Under the pieces are notes generated by a model. The model did no database searches. It had not been told where the DNA came from and was given only the letters and a program-made list of their open reading frames with translations. This document shows positions 9,966 through 23,400 of a stretch of 64,000 nt of DNA, in pieces (within the stretch, counting starts at the first letter, position 1; each line of letters begins with the position of its first letter). Both the position numbers and the translations under genes were made by a program. Origin of the DNA: Microstegium vimineum (taxonomy: Eukaryota; Streptophyta; Magnoliopsida; Poales; Poaceae); assembly GCA_022036555.1 (NCBI GenBank), contig CM039137.1, forward strand, positions 21,433,234-21,497,233, in the 5' to 3' direction.

Positions 9966-12797
9966 ATGGCCGAAGAGGGAAATGTTGTGATGGTTGATCC
10001 CAAGAAGGTGGACTTGCATGAGACCTCAAGCAGCGATGAGAGCGCTGATATGAACAAGTACCAGACCACTGCTGGTATATCCGCTGGAGAGATTGCAAGA
10101 AGAAAAGAAGCTAGAAGATTGGGAAGAGAAGGCAAGAAATTACAAAAATAAGAAAAAGCTATCAATGAAGCCAAAAGCTTGAAGCTTGCCGAGAAGCTCC
10201 ATAGAAGAGAAGTAAGAGCACTCAAGAAAGAGCTCAAGGCGAAGGAGGAGGAGCTAATGAAGAGCAAAGCACAAGCCTCTCAAGTGGAGGTTGAATCAAG
10301 TAGCTCCGACGGAGATGATGATGAATCATACCATGCCTCCAAGATTGTGAAGAAGGATGAGAAGAAGAAGAAGGATGACGACAGCAAGAAATACTCCACC
10401 ATATCCTTTGATTATTCATCCATTTTTAAGCATGAGCATAAACCTCTATTTCATGTTCTCGCCGGCAAGTTGCCTCATTTCGATGGGACCAACTTTGCTA
10501 AGTGGAAACACTTGATGAAAGCTTATCTTGTAGGTCTTCACCTCGGTGCTTGGGAGATTGTTCACAAAGGATGTGATCCTCCGGTTGATCCCACAAGCCC
10601 CACCACCACCGAGCTCCGTTGCATACAACTCAATGCACAAGCAACTAGTGTGTTGCTAAGTGCATTGGATGGTGATGAGTACAACAAGGTGATGGGCTTG
10701 GAAGTTTCCAAGAAAATATGGGATACCTTGCACCTTGCACATGAAGGTGTGAGCAAAGTGAGGCAATCCAAGATCGACCTATTGATGGCCAAGCTCAACC
10801 GGTTCGTGATCAATGAAGGTGAAGGGCCATAAGAAATGTTTGATAGATTGATGACCATTGTTGGCAAGATTAGAGGCCTTGGTGGAGAAGAAGTCAATGA
10901 CCACAAGGTTGTCAAAATCATGCTTGAAGCCTACTCCCCAAGAAATGAAACCGTGGTGACATTGATTAGAGACAAGAAGAAGTTCAAGTACTTCACACCA
11001 AGTGATGTGCTTGGAAGGATCATCACTTTTGATCTACAAAGAGAAGAAGCACAAGAAAGGAAGAAGCTTGGAGAGATGCAAGCAAGGTTGGAGGGCATGA
11101 AGATCAAGGATGTGGCTCTCAAGGCAAACAAGAGCACAAGGAAATCAGCCCCTAGCTGTTCCAAAAACAGTAAGCAAGCTACTTTAAGCAAAGCTCAAGC
11201 TACCAAGGCCATCAAGCATCAACCCGAAGCTCCAACGTCAAGTGATGGTGAAAGTGAAGATGAGCAAGCCGAAAACATTGATGACATGGCTCTATTCATA
11301 AGAAGATTCAACAAGGGCCTAAAGAAGAATGGGTACAAGCTCATGAAGAGAAGGTTCCCCAACAAGAAGTCAAGGACTTGATACAAGTGTGGTAGCACCG
11401 AACACTTCATTGCCAATTGCCCAAATAAGGAGAAAGACAACAAATTTGGCAAAGGCAAGAGGGAATACAAGGGTGACCACAAGAAGAGCAAGAGATTTAT
11501 GGGTGAAGCACACATTGGACATGAGTGGGACTCATCAGAGGAGACCACAAGTGAGGATGAGGAGATGGCAACAATTGCAATTCACAAGCCATCTACTTCA
11601 TCAAGGCTCGTCAACAACATGTCCGATGATGATGAAGGATCCCCTCACATTTGTCTCATGGCAAAGGGTGAGAAGGTAAAATTAAAACCGGAACCCATAA
11701 CTCCTCCCCCCAAAGACATCTCTAGTAGTGATTCTAGTGATTGCTCTAGTGATGAAGAAATCAATGAAATAACTAAAAATATGGATGTCAAGACCAAAAT
11801 ATTTATTGCTAATCTAATGGATGAATTAGAGGCAACCAAGGAAGATATAGCATCTATAGAAAAGACTCTTATTAAACAAGAGGATCTCTACATTGCTAGT
11901 GAGGAAGCCCTTGCATTAGAAAGGAGTGAGGTGAGCTCTTTGACCAAGGCTTTGGCCAAGGAAAAAGAAGCTCATGCTCTCACTAAGGAGTATAGTGAAC
12001 TCAAGCAAAAGCATTGTGGCTTAAGTAAAAAGCATCAAGAGCTTGAGGGACAATACAACCTTCTTTGGGAGAGCAACTCACATCTCACTAAGGCAAATGA
12101 TGCCTCTTCTCCATCCACTAGCCAAGGTTGTGGAAAATGCTATAATATTGATTTGAATGATTATCCCACTAACCTTGCCAACATGGAGGCCATGAATAAA
12201 GAAATAACAAGGCTCAACAATGTCATCTTAGTTTCAAAGAAGAATGACAAAGACAAGGTTGAGCCTAAGAAAATCCAATACAAAGATGGAAGGCATCCAT
12301 CAATTAAAGATGGGCTTGGTCACACTCAAGGAGGTAAAACCAATGGTAGAAAAATGGTCAAAAGCATTGAGTGTGTCAAGTTTGAGAAGAAGGGAAGCAT
12401 TGGTACAGATAAACCTGCACAGATAACAGCTCTGCTGGACCATAGGCTGGCAGTGCCGCGCCCCAATAAAGGGAAGGCTACCAGTGCTTCACCTGATCAA
12501 GCTAAAGCCAAAGTCCATGCCAAGAGGATGCCCCAGCAAAAGCAGGTTTCTCAGAAACCCAAGGACTCAATTTGGGTGGCCAAAAACAAGTTTGCCTATC
12601 AACCCAAGACAAGGTCACCTCAAGAAAGTTTGTCCTCATGCTATGTGTTGAAGTGCAATGACCGTGGTAAAGTCATTGCTGAATTCGTGGGTAATGAGAA
12701 ACATGATAAAAGAAGCATGAACATTTGGATTCCAAAGATTGTTGTGACTAACATGCAAGGCCCCAAAATTGATTGGGGACCTAAATCTAGGAACTAA
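9966..12797 (+). pseudogene. Element A gag
   Basis: One frame runs from ATG 9966 to TAA 12795-12797 with three internal stops: TAA at 10149, TAA at 10830 and TGA at 11379. The first two fit CAA to TAA changes. The last one removes the first cysteine of the CCHC zinc knuckle (what follows reads YKCGSTEHFIANC). Upstream are a coiled-coil N-terminus and the gag core (LPHFDGTNFAKWKHLMKAYL). Downstream are acidic and Ser-rich tracts and a second coiled coil. A degenerate copy of the LTR palindromic motif is embedded near 12440-12465. Confidence 0.85.
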
Positions 12798-12836
12798 TTT
12801 GTTTTGTAGGCATACTCCTCCGGTGGATTAAGTTGG

Positions 12837-15800
12837 GTGCTTGATAGTGGATGTACAAATCATATGAACGGAGAAAGGAGTATGTTCTCATCATATTCCC
12901 CAACTTCAAATGCAAGTGAGAATATCATCTTTGGTGACAACTCCAAAGGGGAAGTGATTGGACTTGGTAAAGTTGCTATTACTTTTGATCATTCCATCTC
13001 AAATGTATTACATGTGAATTCGTTGAGTTACAACTTGTTGTCCATTTCTCAATTGTGTGAGATGAGCTTCAATTGTCTCTTTACGGATAAAGGTGTGGAA
13101 GTCTTTAAGAGGGAGGATTCCTCTATTGTCTTTACGGGTCGTTTGAAGGGCAAGCTCTACCTAGTTGATTTCAACAAAAGTAAAGCTAAGCTTGAGACTT
13201 GTTTAGTGGCAAAATCTAGCATGGGTTGGCTATGACATCGCCGACTAGCCCATGTTGGGATGAGGAACTTGGCCAAACTCTTAAAAGATGAACACATTCT
13301 TGGACTAACCAATGTTCATTTTGAGAAGGATAGAATTTGTAGCGCTTGCCAAGCCGGAAAGCAAGTAGGTGCACCTCACCCATCCAAGAGCATTGTCTCC
13401 ACCAAGCAACCATTGAAGCTAATTCACATGGATCTCTTTGGACCAGTGGCCTACATAAGCATTGGCGGTAACAAACATGGTTTAGTTATTGTTGATGACT
13501 TTACTTGTTTCACTTGGGTGTTTTTCATGTATGATAAGGCACAAGTGCAAGATAAGGTGAAAACCTTCATTAGAAGAGCACAAAGAGAATTCGGTTTCCA
13601 AATCAAGAAAGTTCGAAGTGACAATGGAACCGAATTCAAGAACACTCAAGTGGAAGAGTTCCTTGATGATGAGAGCATCAAGCATGAGTTTTCAGTTCCA
13701 TACACCCCTCAACAAAATGGTGTAGTAGAGAGGAAGAACCGTACACTCATTGACATGGAAAGGACAATGCTAGATGAGTACAAGACTTCGGATATCTTTT
13801 GGGCCGAAGCCGTCAACACCGCTTGCCATGCCATCAACCGACTCTACTTACACAAGATCTTGAAGAAGACTTCATATGAGCTTCTAACCGGTAATGAGGA
13901 ACCACCATGTGAAGAAATCAAGAACATGGCCATTGGTGACATCAGGCCACAAGAAGTACAGGCCACAGAAGTGGAACCTCAAGATGGTGATGCTACTGCC
14001 CAAGATTGGAAGAAGATGGGCCAACAGTGCTCCCTGGTCAGGGCTCTGCCCCTGAGGCCGGCACTACCGGCCCCAGCAGACAGGAAGCAGTCAACCCCTC
14101 ACCTGCTACTCCAAGGAACCTACAACCTATCTTTGAAGAGCATGATTATGATGACCAAGCTGAACAACAAGAAGCCACAGAATACCCAAGATTGAGGCAA
14201 ACAATTCAAAAGGATCATCCCGTCGACAATATACTTGGGAGTCTCCGAAAGGGGGTAACTACTCGTTCACATTTGACAAATTTTTGTCAGTTTTACTCTT
14301 TTGTCTCCTCTTTGGAACCTCTCAAGGTTGAGCAAGCTCTAGATGATCCGGATTGGGTGATGGCTATACAAGAAGAGCTCAACAACTTTGAGCGAAATCA
14401 AGTTTGGTCCTTGGTGGAAAGACCCAACACTAATGTGATTGGAACCAAGTGGGTCTTCTGCAACAAGCAAGATGAACAAGGCGTGGTGACAAGGAACAAG
14501 GCAAGATTTGTGGCTCAAGGCTTTACTCAAGTGGAGGGCTTGGACTTTGAAGAAACATATGCACCAGTGGCTAGATTTGAAGCAATTCGAATGCTTCTAG
14601 CCTATGCTGCCCATCATGACTTCAATCTTCAACAAATGGATGTGAAGAGTGCATTTCTCAACGGTCCTATACAAGAATTGGTGTATGTTGAGCAACCACC
14701 GGGTTTTGAAGATCCCAAGTTCCCTCATCATGTCTTCAAGCTCCATAAGGCGCTCTATGGGCTTAAGCAAGCACCAAGAGCATGGTATGAGTGCCTTAAG
14801 GAATTTCTACTTAAACAAGGCTTTGAAATAGGCAAAGCGGATCCTACTCTCTTCACTCATAAAGTCAATAATGATATCTTTGTGTGCCAAATATATGTCG
14901 ATGACATAATATTTGGTAGTACTAACCAATCCTTTTGTGATGAGTTTAGTAGGATCATGACTAAGAGATTTGAGATGTCTATGATGGGTGAGCTAAAGTT
15001 CTTCCTCGGTTTTCAAATCAAGCAACTCAAGGAAGGGACTTTTCTATGCCAAACCAAGTACACCCATGATATGTTGAGAAAGTTTGAGATGGTGAATGCA
15101 AAGCCAATCAAGACTCCCATGCCAACTAATGGACATCTTGATCTTGATGAAGGAGGGAAATCCATGGATATAAAGGTATATCGTTCCATGATCGGCTCTC
15201 TCCTTTACTTATGTGCATCTAGGCCGGACATAATGCTTAGTGTGTGCATGTGTGCTAGATTTCAAGCTAACCCGAAAGAGTGCCACTTAGTGGCCGTTAA
15301 GAGAATCTTGAGATATCTAGTTTTCACTCCTAACCTTGGCTTATGGTATCCTAAGGGCTCTAAGTTCGATCTACTTGGGTATTCGGATTCCGATTACGCC
15401 GGTTGTAAAGTAGACCGAAAAAGCACTTCAGGGATGTGTCAATTCCTTGGACGGTCCCTAGTGTCTTGGAGTTCTAAGAAGCAAAATTGTGTAGCCCTTT
15501 CCACCGCCGAGGCCGAGTATGTTGCAGCTGGCGCATGCTGTGCTCAACTACTTTGGATGAGGCAAACCTTAAAAGATTTCGGATGTCAATTCACCAAGGT
15601 GCCTCTCTTGTGTGACAACAAGAGTGCCATCAAACTTGCAAACAACCCGGTTAGTCACTCTAGAACCAAACACATAGACATCCGTCATCACTTCTTGAGA
15701 GACCACGAATTAAAAGGAGATATCGCAATTCGCCATGTGAGCACCGAAAAGCAACTAGTCGATATCTTCACCAAGCCTCTCGATGAGACAAGGTTTTGTG

Positions 15801-15847
15801 CTTTGCGTAGTGAGCTGAATATACTTGACTCTCGTAACGTGGTTTGA
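12837..15847 (+). pseudogene. Element A pol: protease, integrase, RT, RNase H
   Basis: The protease begins LDSGCTNHMNGERSMF in the same frame as gag, after two stop codons. Integrase has CSACQAGKQ, VIVDDFTCFTWVFFMYDK, VRSDNGTEFKN and TPQQNGVVERKNRT. It is broken by TGG to TGA after MGWL (about 13233) and by loss of about 80 codons after YELLTGN (about 13893), where the FRVFGCKCY-type segment should be. RT-RNase H continues in another frame, open from about 14200 to 15847, with QQMDVKSAFLNG, CQIYVDDIIFGST, YSDSDYAGC and STAEAEYVA all present. Confidence 0.9.
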
Positions 15848-16021
15848 TCTATAGCACACATTTGTTTGTCCACCTAGCAACTTAGGCAAAACTTTGAAAA
15901 CTTCAATTATGTGTTTCAAAACCCATTTTGAAAGAAACTTGAATGTGTTAGTCATAGTATGGTTGTTGATTTGCTTACTGACCAGCACATGGCAAGGGGT
16001 ATGTGTCCACAAGTGCCTCAC

Positions 16022-16125
16022 TGCCTGGCCAGGCCAGCAGTGCCGGCCTCCTAGGCCAGCAGTGCCGGGGGGGGGGGGGGGGGGGGGTTCCGGCAGTGCC
16101 GGGCTATAGGCCGGCAGTGCTGGGA
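16022..16125 (+). repeat. Cluster of palindromic GGCCGGCAGTGCCGGCC-type motifs with a 21-G run
   Basis: Four or more copies of CC(A/G)GCAGTGCCGG-like sequence surround a G run at 16067-16087. The same motif sits upstream of the TATA box in this element's LTR. Here it precedes GGGACTTAAAGG and a C/T-rich leader before the third ORF. Confidence 0.85.
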
Positions 16126-16743
16126 CTTAAAGGAACCGAGCCTGTCGGGCCCAAGTCCTAGCCCTCGTGTTTTGCTTTATCTTTCCAACCCTAGCCCGAG
16201 GGGACTCCATCCCAACTCATATCCCTTCAACAGAAACACCTCTCCTCTCTTCTCTCAACCCTAAGGAGACCTAGGGAGCCCGGAGGTCCCTCTCTTCTTC
16301 CCCGGCAGTGCTTCCCCTTTGGAGGTGCTGCCATTGGAGGAGGTGTGGGGGATCTTCCTCCCCGCGTCAAGCTCCATTCAAGTCCGACTTTCTTCGTCTC
16401 CTTCCCTCTATTTCAAAGGCAATAACTTGAAACCCTAACTTGGGTCGATCTATGCAATGTATGGTTTCTGAGATGGGATTTAGGTTGTTAGTAGTTGCAT
16501 TAGGTATGGTGATGTATCTCTAGTAGTTAGATTTGGTCAAAACCTAGATTCCATGGCGGATTAGAAAGGCTTGTATTGGGGCTGCCTGCACCAGGCCGGC
16601 AGTGCCGGCCTCTGGGCAGCAACACCAATGCATATGCTCCTCTAATCAACCATTGACTCTAGATTTTTACTTAATCTTTCCACTAGAGTTCCAGCTACTA
16701 TTCTAAGTGCAGCAACTTAACCTTCTCTCTTTTAAATGCATAG

Positions 16744-18301
16744 ATGGACGCCGGTGGATCGAGTGCTGGTGCTAGAGGAAAGGGGCCAAGGACAAATGCC
16801 CGTGTTCGAAGAGGAGGCAGAGATGGTGCTGATGATGGATTGAATCCTAGGGAAAGGATCAGGAGGGAGAGTGAGCTGCAGATGGCAGGAAGAACAATCA
16901 GTGATGGTGTGTGTCCCTGGACACCTCCAGATCTTAGGTTGTTCAATGCTTACCACCTCGCTGAGATTGATGAGGAGATTGTTCCTAGAGAGCCTCAGGA
17001 CACCCGACCTAGGCAAAGGGTGGGTTATCATAATCAGTGGAGGGCTGTACAGGAGCAGAGGGCCATCTATCCCTATGATGTGCCAAAAGACATGGGTATT
17101 GACTACAGATTCTGGAATGTGTTCCACTCTGACTACTACTCCACAGTCCTGTTTCATGCTACCAGGCCCAAGATCATCAAGATGAAGTATGTTTATTGGG
17201 AGCACTTGGAGAACAAGAGATCCTGTATTTGACAGGGTCATTGATCAGTGTAGGGAGCTTGGCATGTATCACTGGATGGGATTCCAGAATGGGTGAAACT
17301 CAGAGATCATCTATCAGTTCTACTCCACCTACTATCTGGACAGGGAGAATATGATAATGCACTAGATGACAGAGGGCATGCACTACAGATTGAACTATGT
17401 GACTTTTGCCCGTCTCCTTGGATTTAGAGAAGATGACAGAGCCTGCTCTAACATTCATGATGAGAGAGGTCTGTCAAATGAGGAGATTTCTTAGCTGTAC
17501 ATTGAGCCTCAGTATGCAGATGGTCTTGTGAAGGGGCTAAGGAGCAAATATTACATTCTGAACAACCTCTTCAGGACCACTCTCTATCCTAAGGTGGGAT
17601 CCGCCTCAAACCTCTATGCTTTTTTGAAGAATGTACTTAGGAGGATGAGAGGTGGAGCTCCACCCTTTTCAGTGTCTCGCTTTCTTTGGGATGAGATTTT
17701 CCTTGCTGCTGATGATGCCAGGAAGGGGCTTCCTTATGCTCCCTACCTGATATTCATAATTGAGACAGTGATAGGGAAAATCTTCTACAAGGACACAACA
17801 CATGAGCCCTTCGGAGCAGAGAAGGCTGTCTCTTCCACAGTTCAGGAGGAGATTCAGACACCTCCCAGGGGCAGTACCAGGACCAGGGCAGCAGCTCCTA
17901 ACCTTCCTGAGTCCTCCAGAGCAGCTACCAGAGGCAGGAAGAAGGGTAAGCTTGGAAGGATTTTGAAGAAGATCTTCAGTGGCATCTGTTATACCAACAA
18001 CCATGCTTACGAGACCAGACTAGAGATCAGGCAGCTCAGACAGGAGCAGGGCCTCAGGCAGATTCCTCCACCTACACCTCCACTAGAGCTCAGTGAGGAG
18101 TCCACATATGATGGTGGTGATTCAGATGATGAGGATGATGATGATGAGGAGGAGACTCAGCAGCCCCAGACTAGGAGGTTGAGCAAGCGTGCTTCAGCTC
18201 CTGGTATTCACTTCTCTTCACCTCCAGAAGATGATGAGAAAGATGATGAGGAAGATGAAGATGATGATGATGAGGACCACATGGAGGAGGACAACGACTA
18301 G
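16744..18301 (+). pseudogene. Element A third ORF at the envelope position (function unknown)
   Basis: The start is MDAGGSSAGARGKGPRTNAR at 16744. The frame breaks near 17219 by a small deletion, then continues in a second frame to TAG at 18299. In that frame, stops near 17295, 17363 and 17493 fit TGG to TGA, TGG to TAG and CAG to TAG changes. The body is globular, the C-terminal third is acidic with Asp/Glu runs. I see no signal peptide or clear membrane segment, so the envelope label rests on position only. It resembles the element D ORF in layout: basic N-terminus, FYSTYYLD/FYASVWIS-type motif, then a charged tail. Confidence 0.75.
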
Positions 18302-18955
18302 TTTGTATCTCTCTTTGCTTTGTTCTTCTCTCTTTTTGGTGACTTGTTGCCAAAGGGGGAGAATTACTAAGTGAAGGGGGTACAACATCTTCGACGATCA
18401 TGGAGGAGCAGCTGCTACTAGTTATCTTAGTTTTTCAGTTCTTAGTTTGTGAGATGAGAGAGCAACATTCAAATCTATTTTATTGTAATATTGTCACTTA
18501 AGTACTCGTTTGTGTTATTTGTGGACATGTACTCTCTCATATATATATCATGCTTGTCTTAGTTTACTTTTAGTTTTATTTATAGTGCGCTGTGTGGCTG
18601 TGCTTGTGCTTCCGCAGGCTTGCTGCCAGCAGCAAGGCCGACAGTGCTGGCCTCTAGGCCGGCAGTGCCAGGCTGCTCTGACAGCAAGCACTCTGATTTG
18701 TGTTGAGACAGGTTCATATGCATCACGTATATTCTTGTGACACTTTTCAGCACCCCACAACAGCCATGGATGTAGGGGGAGCCCCATTACACCCCAATGT
18801 GTGAATTTTGGCTTTTCATGCCAAATTTAGAAATTCAAATTCCCATTCACACATTTAGGGGGAGATCCTACACCCATGACTTGCATTGTCTCAGATTATA
18901 CTTAACTTTTGTAAGCTCTAAGTGTGTTGTCATCAATCACCAAAAAGGGGGAGAT
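18302..18955 (+). other. Element A 3' spacer and polypurine tract
   Basis: Non-coding. A further palindromic motif group lies at 18610-18680. The region ends in the AAAAAGGGGGAGAT polypurine tract before the LTR. Confidence 0.8.
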
Positions 18956-19957
18956 TGAAAGTGCAATCAAGCCTTAAGTGGGTTTTGGTGACATGACAAC
19001 GCAATTAGAGAACTAATGAGACTTTATAAGTATGACAAGCAGGTTAAACTTAAGGAGGTTGATGAACAGGTTGGCGGACCCCTCCAATTACAAAAGTGCA
19101 TGGCAACAAGCTCAAAGGAGTTTAAATTCTTCTATACTTTGAAATTGAGTTAGGTATGCCGTACTATTAAGAGGGATTCAACACGCATGCCAACAAGTGA
19201 ACCAAATGCAATATCTATCCAAATACATCACACCTCCACATACATAGTGGGCAAATCAGCCAACTACTTGAAGATCTATACCTTGTTGTTCTGCCCAGGC
19301 CGGCAGTGCTGTGCTACAGGCCGGCACTGCCGCCACTTGTTCAGCCTGTTGGCAGTGAGGGGTATTTAAACACCTCCTCACTCCCCCCAACGGCGAGTTC
19401 TGCCATTCTCACTCTCACACTTCGCAGAAAAAAGAAAGAGGAGCTCTCTTCTTGCTCTCCATTCCCCCTTGGTGCTCATCCACTCTCTCCCATTGATTTC
19501 CGATCATCCTTTGAGAGATTGAGCCTCCAAGCTTGAGAAGAAGCTTCTCCCTCGGATCTTCAATTCCTTCAAGCATTTGGTTCACGTGGTGGCCGGTGGT
19601 TTGAGTTTGTTACTCTTGGAGCTTTGCTCCTAGCCGGCTAGGCGTCGCCCTTGAGCTTGCCAACTTGTGTGGCAGCCAAGGGAGGTTTGTAACACCACCA
19701 ATTTGCTAATACATTGCCCCTCATCTCAAGAGTTCATTCTCTTGACTTGAGACCGAGGAAAGAGCTAGCCTTTGTGGTGAGCTTGAGCCTAGTGTGGCGC
19801 ACCTCAACAACGTGGACATAGACAAGCCTTTGTGGCGAGTTGAACCACGGGTCAAATCTTGTGGCACCGTGTGCTTGTTACTTTACTTTGATATATCTTG
19901 TGTGCAAGGTGATTTCTAGGGTTTGGACCCGATCTACTTCATGGGTGTGTTGCTACC
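18956..19957 (+). repeat. Element A second LTR, truncated
   Basis: Matches 8677-9676 at about 98% and stops after GTTGCTACC at 19957, losing the last 240 bp. Element B sequence follows directly. Confidence 0.88.
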
Positions 19958-20404
19958 CCTTAGTGGGACCGATTATAGATATTCAAGTTTTACTCCCCCT
20001 TAGTGTGAGATAGGGTGAAAGATTATTTTCAACTTTGGTTTGAACTAAGCTACTTGCCCAAGATATTTAATTCGGTTTAAAGCATAGACAAGCTTGTTCA
20101 CACATGCTAAGATGGTTATCTTGCCTATGTTGAATTAAACACTTAAGTTCATAGACATAGATCAAACACTAGGATTGCAAGCCCATCAACATGTCATATG
20201 CTACCACTAGATCATATCAAGTCATAGAAGCTATAGTGGCATCATATAAGCATCAAAATCATTTTGGTTTTCATGAATGAGTCTAGAATCATGAGTGATG
20301 TCTATATGCTCTACACAAGTCCTAGCAAAGTATGCATGAATGCTTTCAATCAACTTGTACCTTTCTTTGTTGGAGTAGAGGCATGTCATATAAGTGGGGG
20401 TGCA
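19958..20404 (-). other. Element B spacer downstream of pol
   Basis: AT-rich non-coding tail with a polypurine-type CACTAAGGGGGAGT (minus strand) near 19996-20010. The true 3' LTR junction of B is missing, replaced by the truncated LTR of element A. Confidence 0.6.
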
Positions 20405-23400
20405 TCAACTCATGTTGGAGAAATCAAGTATGTTCAACTCATTCTTTAGCTTGCAAAACCTTTTCTTATCTAGTAGCTTGGTGAAGATATAGGCCAATTG
20501 ATCATCGGTGGCCACACTCTCTATTGAAATGTCCCCTTTCAATTGATGATCTCTAATGAAATGGTGGCGGGCATCAATATGCTTTGTTCTTGAGTGTTGA
20601 ACCGGGTTGTTGGTTAGCTTGATTGCACTTTCATTGTCACATAGCAATGGCACCTTCTTGAATTTGACTCCAAAATCATTCAAAGTAGCTTTCATCCAAA
20701 GTATTTGTGCACAACAACTCCCCGCACTAATATATTCGGCTTCGGCGGTAGAGAGTGCCACACTATTTTACTTCTTTGATGACCATGAGACAAGTGATCT
20801 TCCAAGCAATTGACATGTGCCTGATGTGCTTTTCCTTTCTATCTTGCAACCCGCATAGTCCGAGTCGGAGTATCCAATTAACTCAAAGTTTGATCCTTTA
20901 GGATACCACAACCCAAAATTTGGTGTATGCTTCAAATATCTCAATATCCTCTTTGTGGCCTTCAAATGACTCTCTCTTGGAGAAGCTTGAAACCTTGCAC
21001 ACATGCATACACTAAACATGACATCCGGTCTTGATGCGGTCACTAGAGCAAGCTACCAATCATTGATCTATATAGCTTTTGATCTACCATGTTGCCACTA
21101 GCATCACCATCCAAATTTCCATTTGTTCTCATGGGTGTACTAATAGACTTTGCTTCATCTAGATTGAACTTCTTGAGCATGTGCTTGATGTACTTGCCTT
21201 GACTAACAAAAGTTCCATTCTTCATTTGTTTGACTTGAAGACCAAGGAAGTAGCTAAGCTCACCAAGCATAGACATCTCAAACTCATTAGCTATCATGTT
21301 GCCAAATTTTTCACAAAATTCTTGATTGGTTGATCCAAAGATAATGTCATCAACATAGATTTGCAACACAAACAAGTCCTTTCCAATCTTCTTGGTGAAG
21401 AGGGTAGTGTCAACCTTGCCCATAATGAATCCCTTAGAGACGAGAAAGTCCCTCAACCTCTCATACCATTCTCTTGGTGCTTGCTTCAAACCATACAATG
21501 CCTTTCTAAGCTTGTACACATGGTTGGGTTTCTTGTCATCTTCAAAATCGAATGGTTGTTCAACATATACCAATTCATTGATGTACCCATTGAGGAATGC
21601 ACTCTTCACATCCATTTGATAGAGCTTGATGTTGTGAGCATAAGCATAAGCCAATAGAATCCTTATTGCTTCTAGCCTTGCTACCGGTGCATATGTTTCT
21701 CCAAAGTCAAGACCCTCTACTTGAGTGTACCCTTGTGCAACTAGTCTTGCTTTGTTTCTCACCACTATGCCATCTTGATCTTGTTTGTTGCGAAAGACCC
21801 ATCTTGTGCCAATAACATTATGGTTCTTTGATCTCTCAACTAGTTCCCAAACTTGATTTCTAGTGAAGTTGTTGAGCTCTTCATGCATAGCATTCACCCA
21901 ATCAATATCTTGCAAAGCTTCTTCAATCTTGGTTGGCTCAATAGATGACACAAAGGAGTAATGTTCACAAAATGAAGCCAATCTTGATCTTGTTTGCACA
22001 CCTCTTGTTATATCTCCAATAATGTGATCCAAAGGATGATCCCTTGCAATAGATGTAGGTTGGAGTGTTGGAAGTTGATTGCTTGTACTTGGTTGGTCAT
22101 TGGGTTGAGATGATGAACTAGCCTCTTGTTGATCTTGAGTTGGAGAGGATGAACTAGCTTGATTGTCATTGAGTTGTTCATTGGATGGAGCATGCACTTG
22201 ATAGTCATTATCTTGCTCTTCATCCACTTGCCTCGGCCTAATGTCCCAATATCCATATTTTTCATTGCATTGGCCAATGGTTCACCTCTCACATCATCAT
22301 GATTGTCACTTTCATCTTGAGAGCCATTAGTTTCATCAAACTCCACATCATGTACTTCCTCAACTATGCCATGAGTAAGATTCCATACTCTATATGCTTT
22401 GCTTGTAGTCGAGTAACCAAGTAGGAAGCCTTCATCGCACTTCTTCTCAAATTTGCTCAATCTTGCACCTTTCTTCAAGATATAGCACTTGCAACCAAAC
22501 ACTCTAAAGTATGCAATATTTGGCTTTCTTCCATTCAATAACTCATAAGGTGTCTTCTCAAGCATCTTGTGGCAATAGAGTCGGTTGCTATAGTAGCAAG
22601 CCGTGTTGATAGCTTCAGCCCAAAAAGAATCACTCATATTGTATTCACTAAGCATAGATCTTGCCATATCAATGAGTGTCCTATTCTTCCTCTCAACAAG
22701 CCCATTAGATTGAGGTGTATACTTGGCCGAGAATTGATGTTTGATTCCATATTCATCACATAGCTCATCAATTCTTGTATTTTTGAATTCACTCCCATTG
22801 TCACTTCTTACTCTCTTGATAGTTGTTTCAAATTCATTTTGGCATCTCTTGACAAAGATCTTGAAAGAATCAAATGTTTCTTTCTTGTCACTCAAGAAGA
22901 ATACCCATGTATATCTAGTGAAGTCATCAACTATCACAAAGCCATATTTGTTTCCACCAATACTTGTGTATGCGGTTGGTCCAAACAAGTCCATGTGCAA
23001 GAGCTCAAAAGGTTTGCATGTACTCATCATACTCTTGCTAGAGTGAGTGTTTCCAACTTGTTTGCCGGCTTGGCAAGAGCTACATAACTTATCTTTCTCA
23101 AAGACCACATCTTTCAAGCCTCTAATTAGATCATGCTTGACAAGTTTGTTCAATTGCCTCATCCCCACACGACCAAGCCTTCTATGTCATAACCAACCCA
23201 TGCTAGATTTGGATAGCAAGCAAGTTGACAATTGGGTTTCACTAGCATTAAAATCAACCAAGTATAGATTCTCATATCTAAAGCCTTTGAATATCAAGTT
23301 AGAGCCATCTACACTTATGATCTCTACATCATTAACTCCAAAGATGCACTTGAAACCAAGATCACAAAGTTGATCTACGGATAACAAGTTGAAGTTCAAG

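Larger units (their letters stand above)
8418..19957 (+). mobile_element. SIRE-type Copia retrotransposon (element A), with an extra partial 3' end on its left and a truncated right LTR
   Basis: Order: an internal 3' tail (8418-8676), a complete LTR (8677-9915), an internal region with gag, pol and an envelope-position ORF (9916-18955), and a second LTR that stops at 19957. The LTR copies agree at about 98% by eye. The left tail matches 18693-18955, so the left side looks like the end of another copy of the same element that shares this LTR. Neither outer edge has a recognisable target duplication; both break into element B sequence. The arrangement suggests recombination among A copies followed by deletion. 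Confidence 0.85.
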
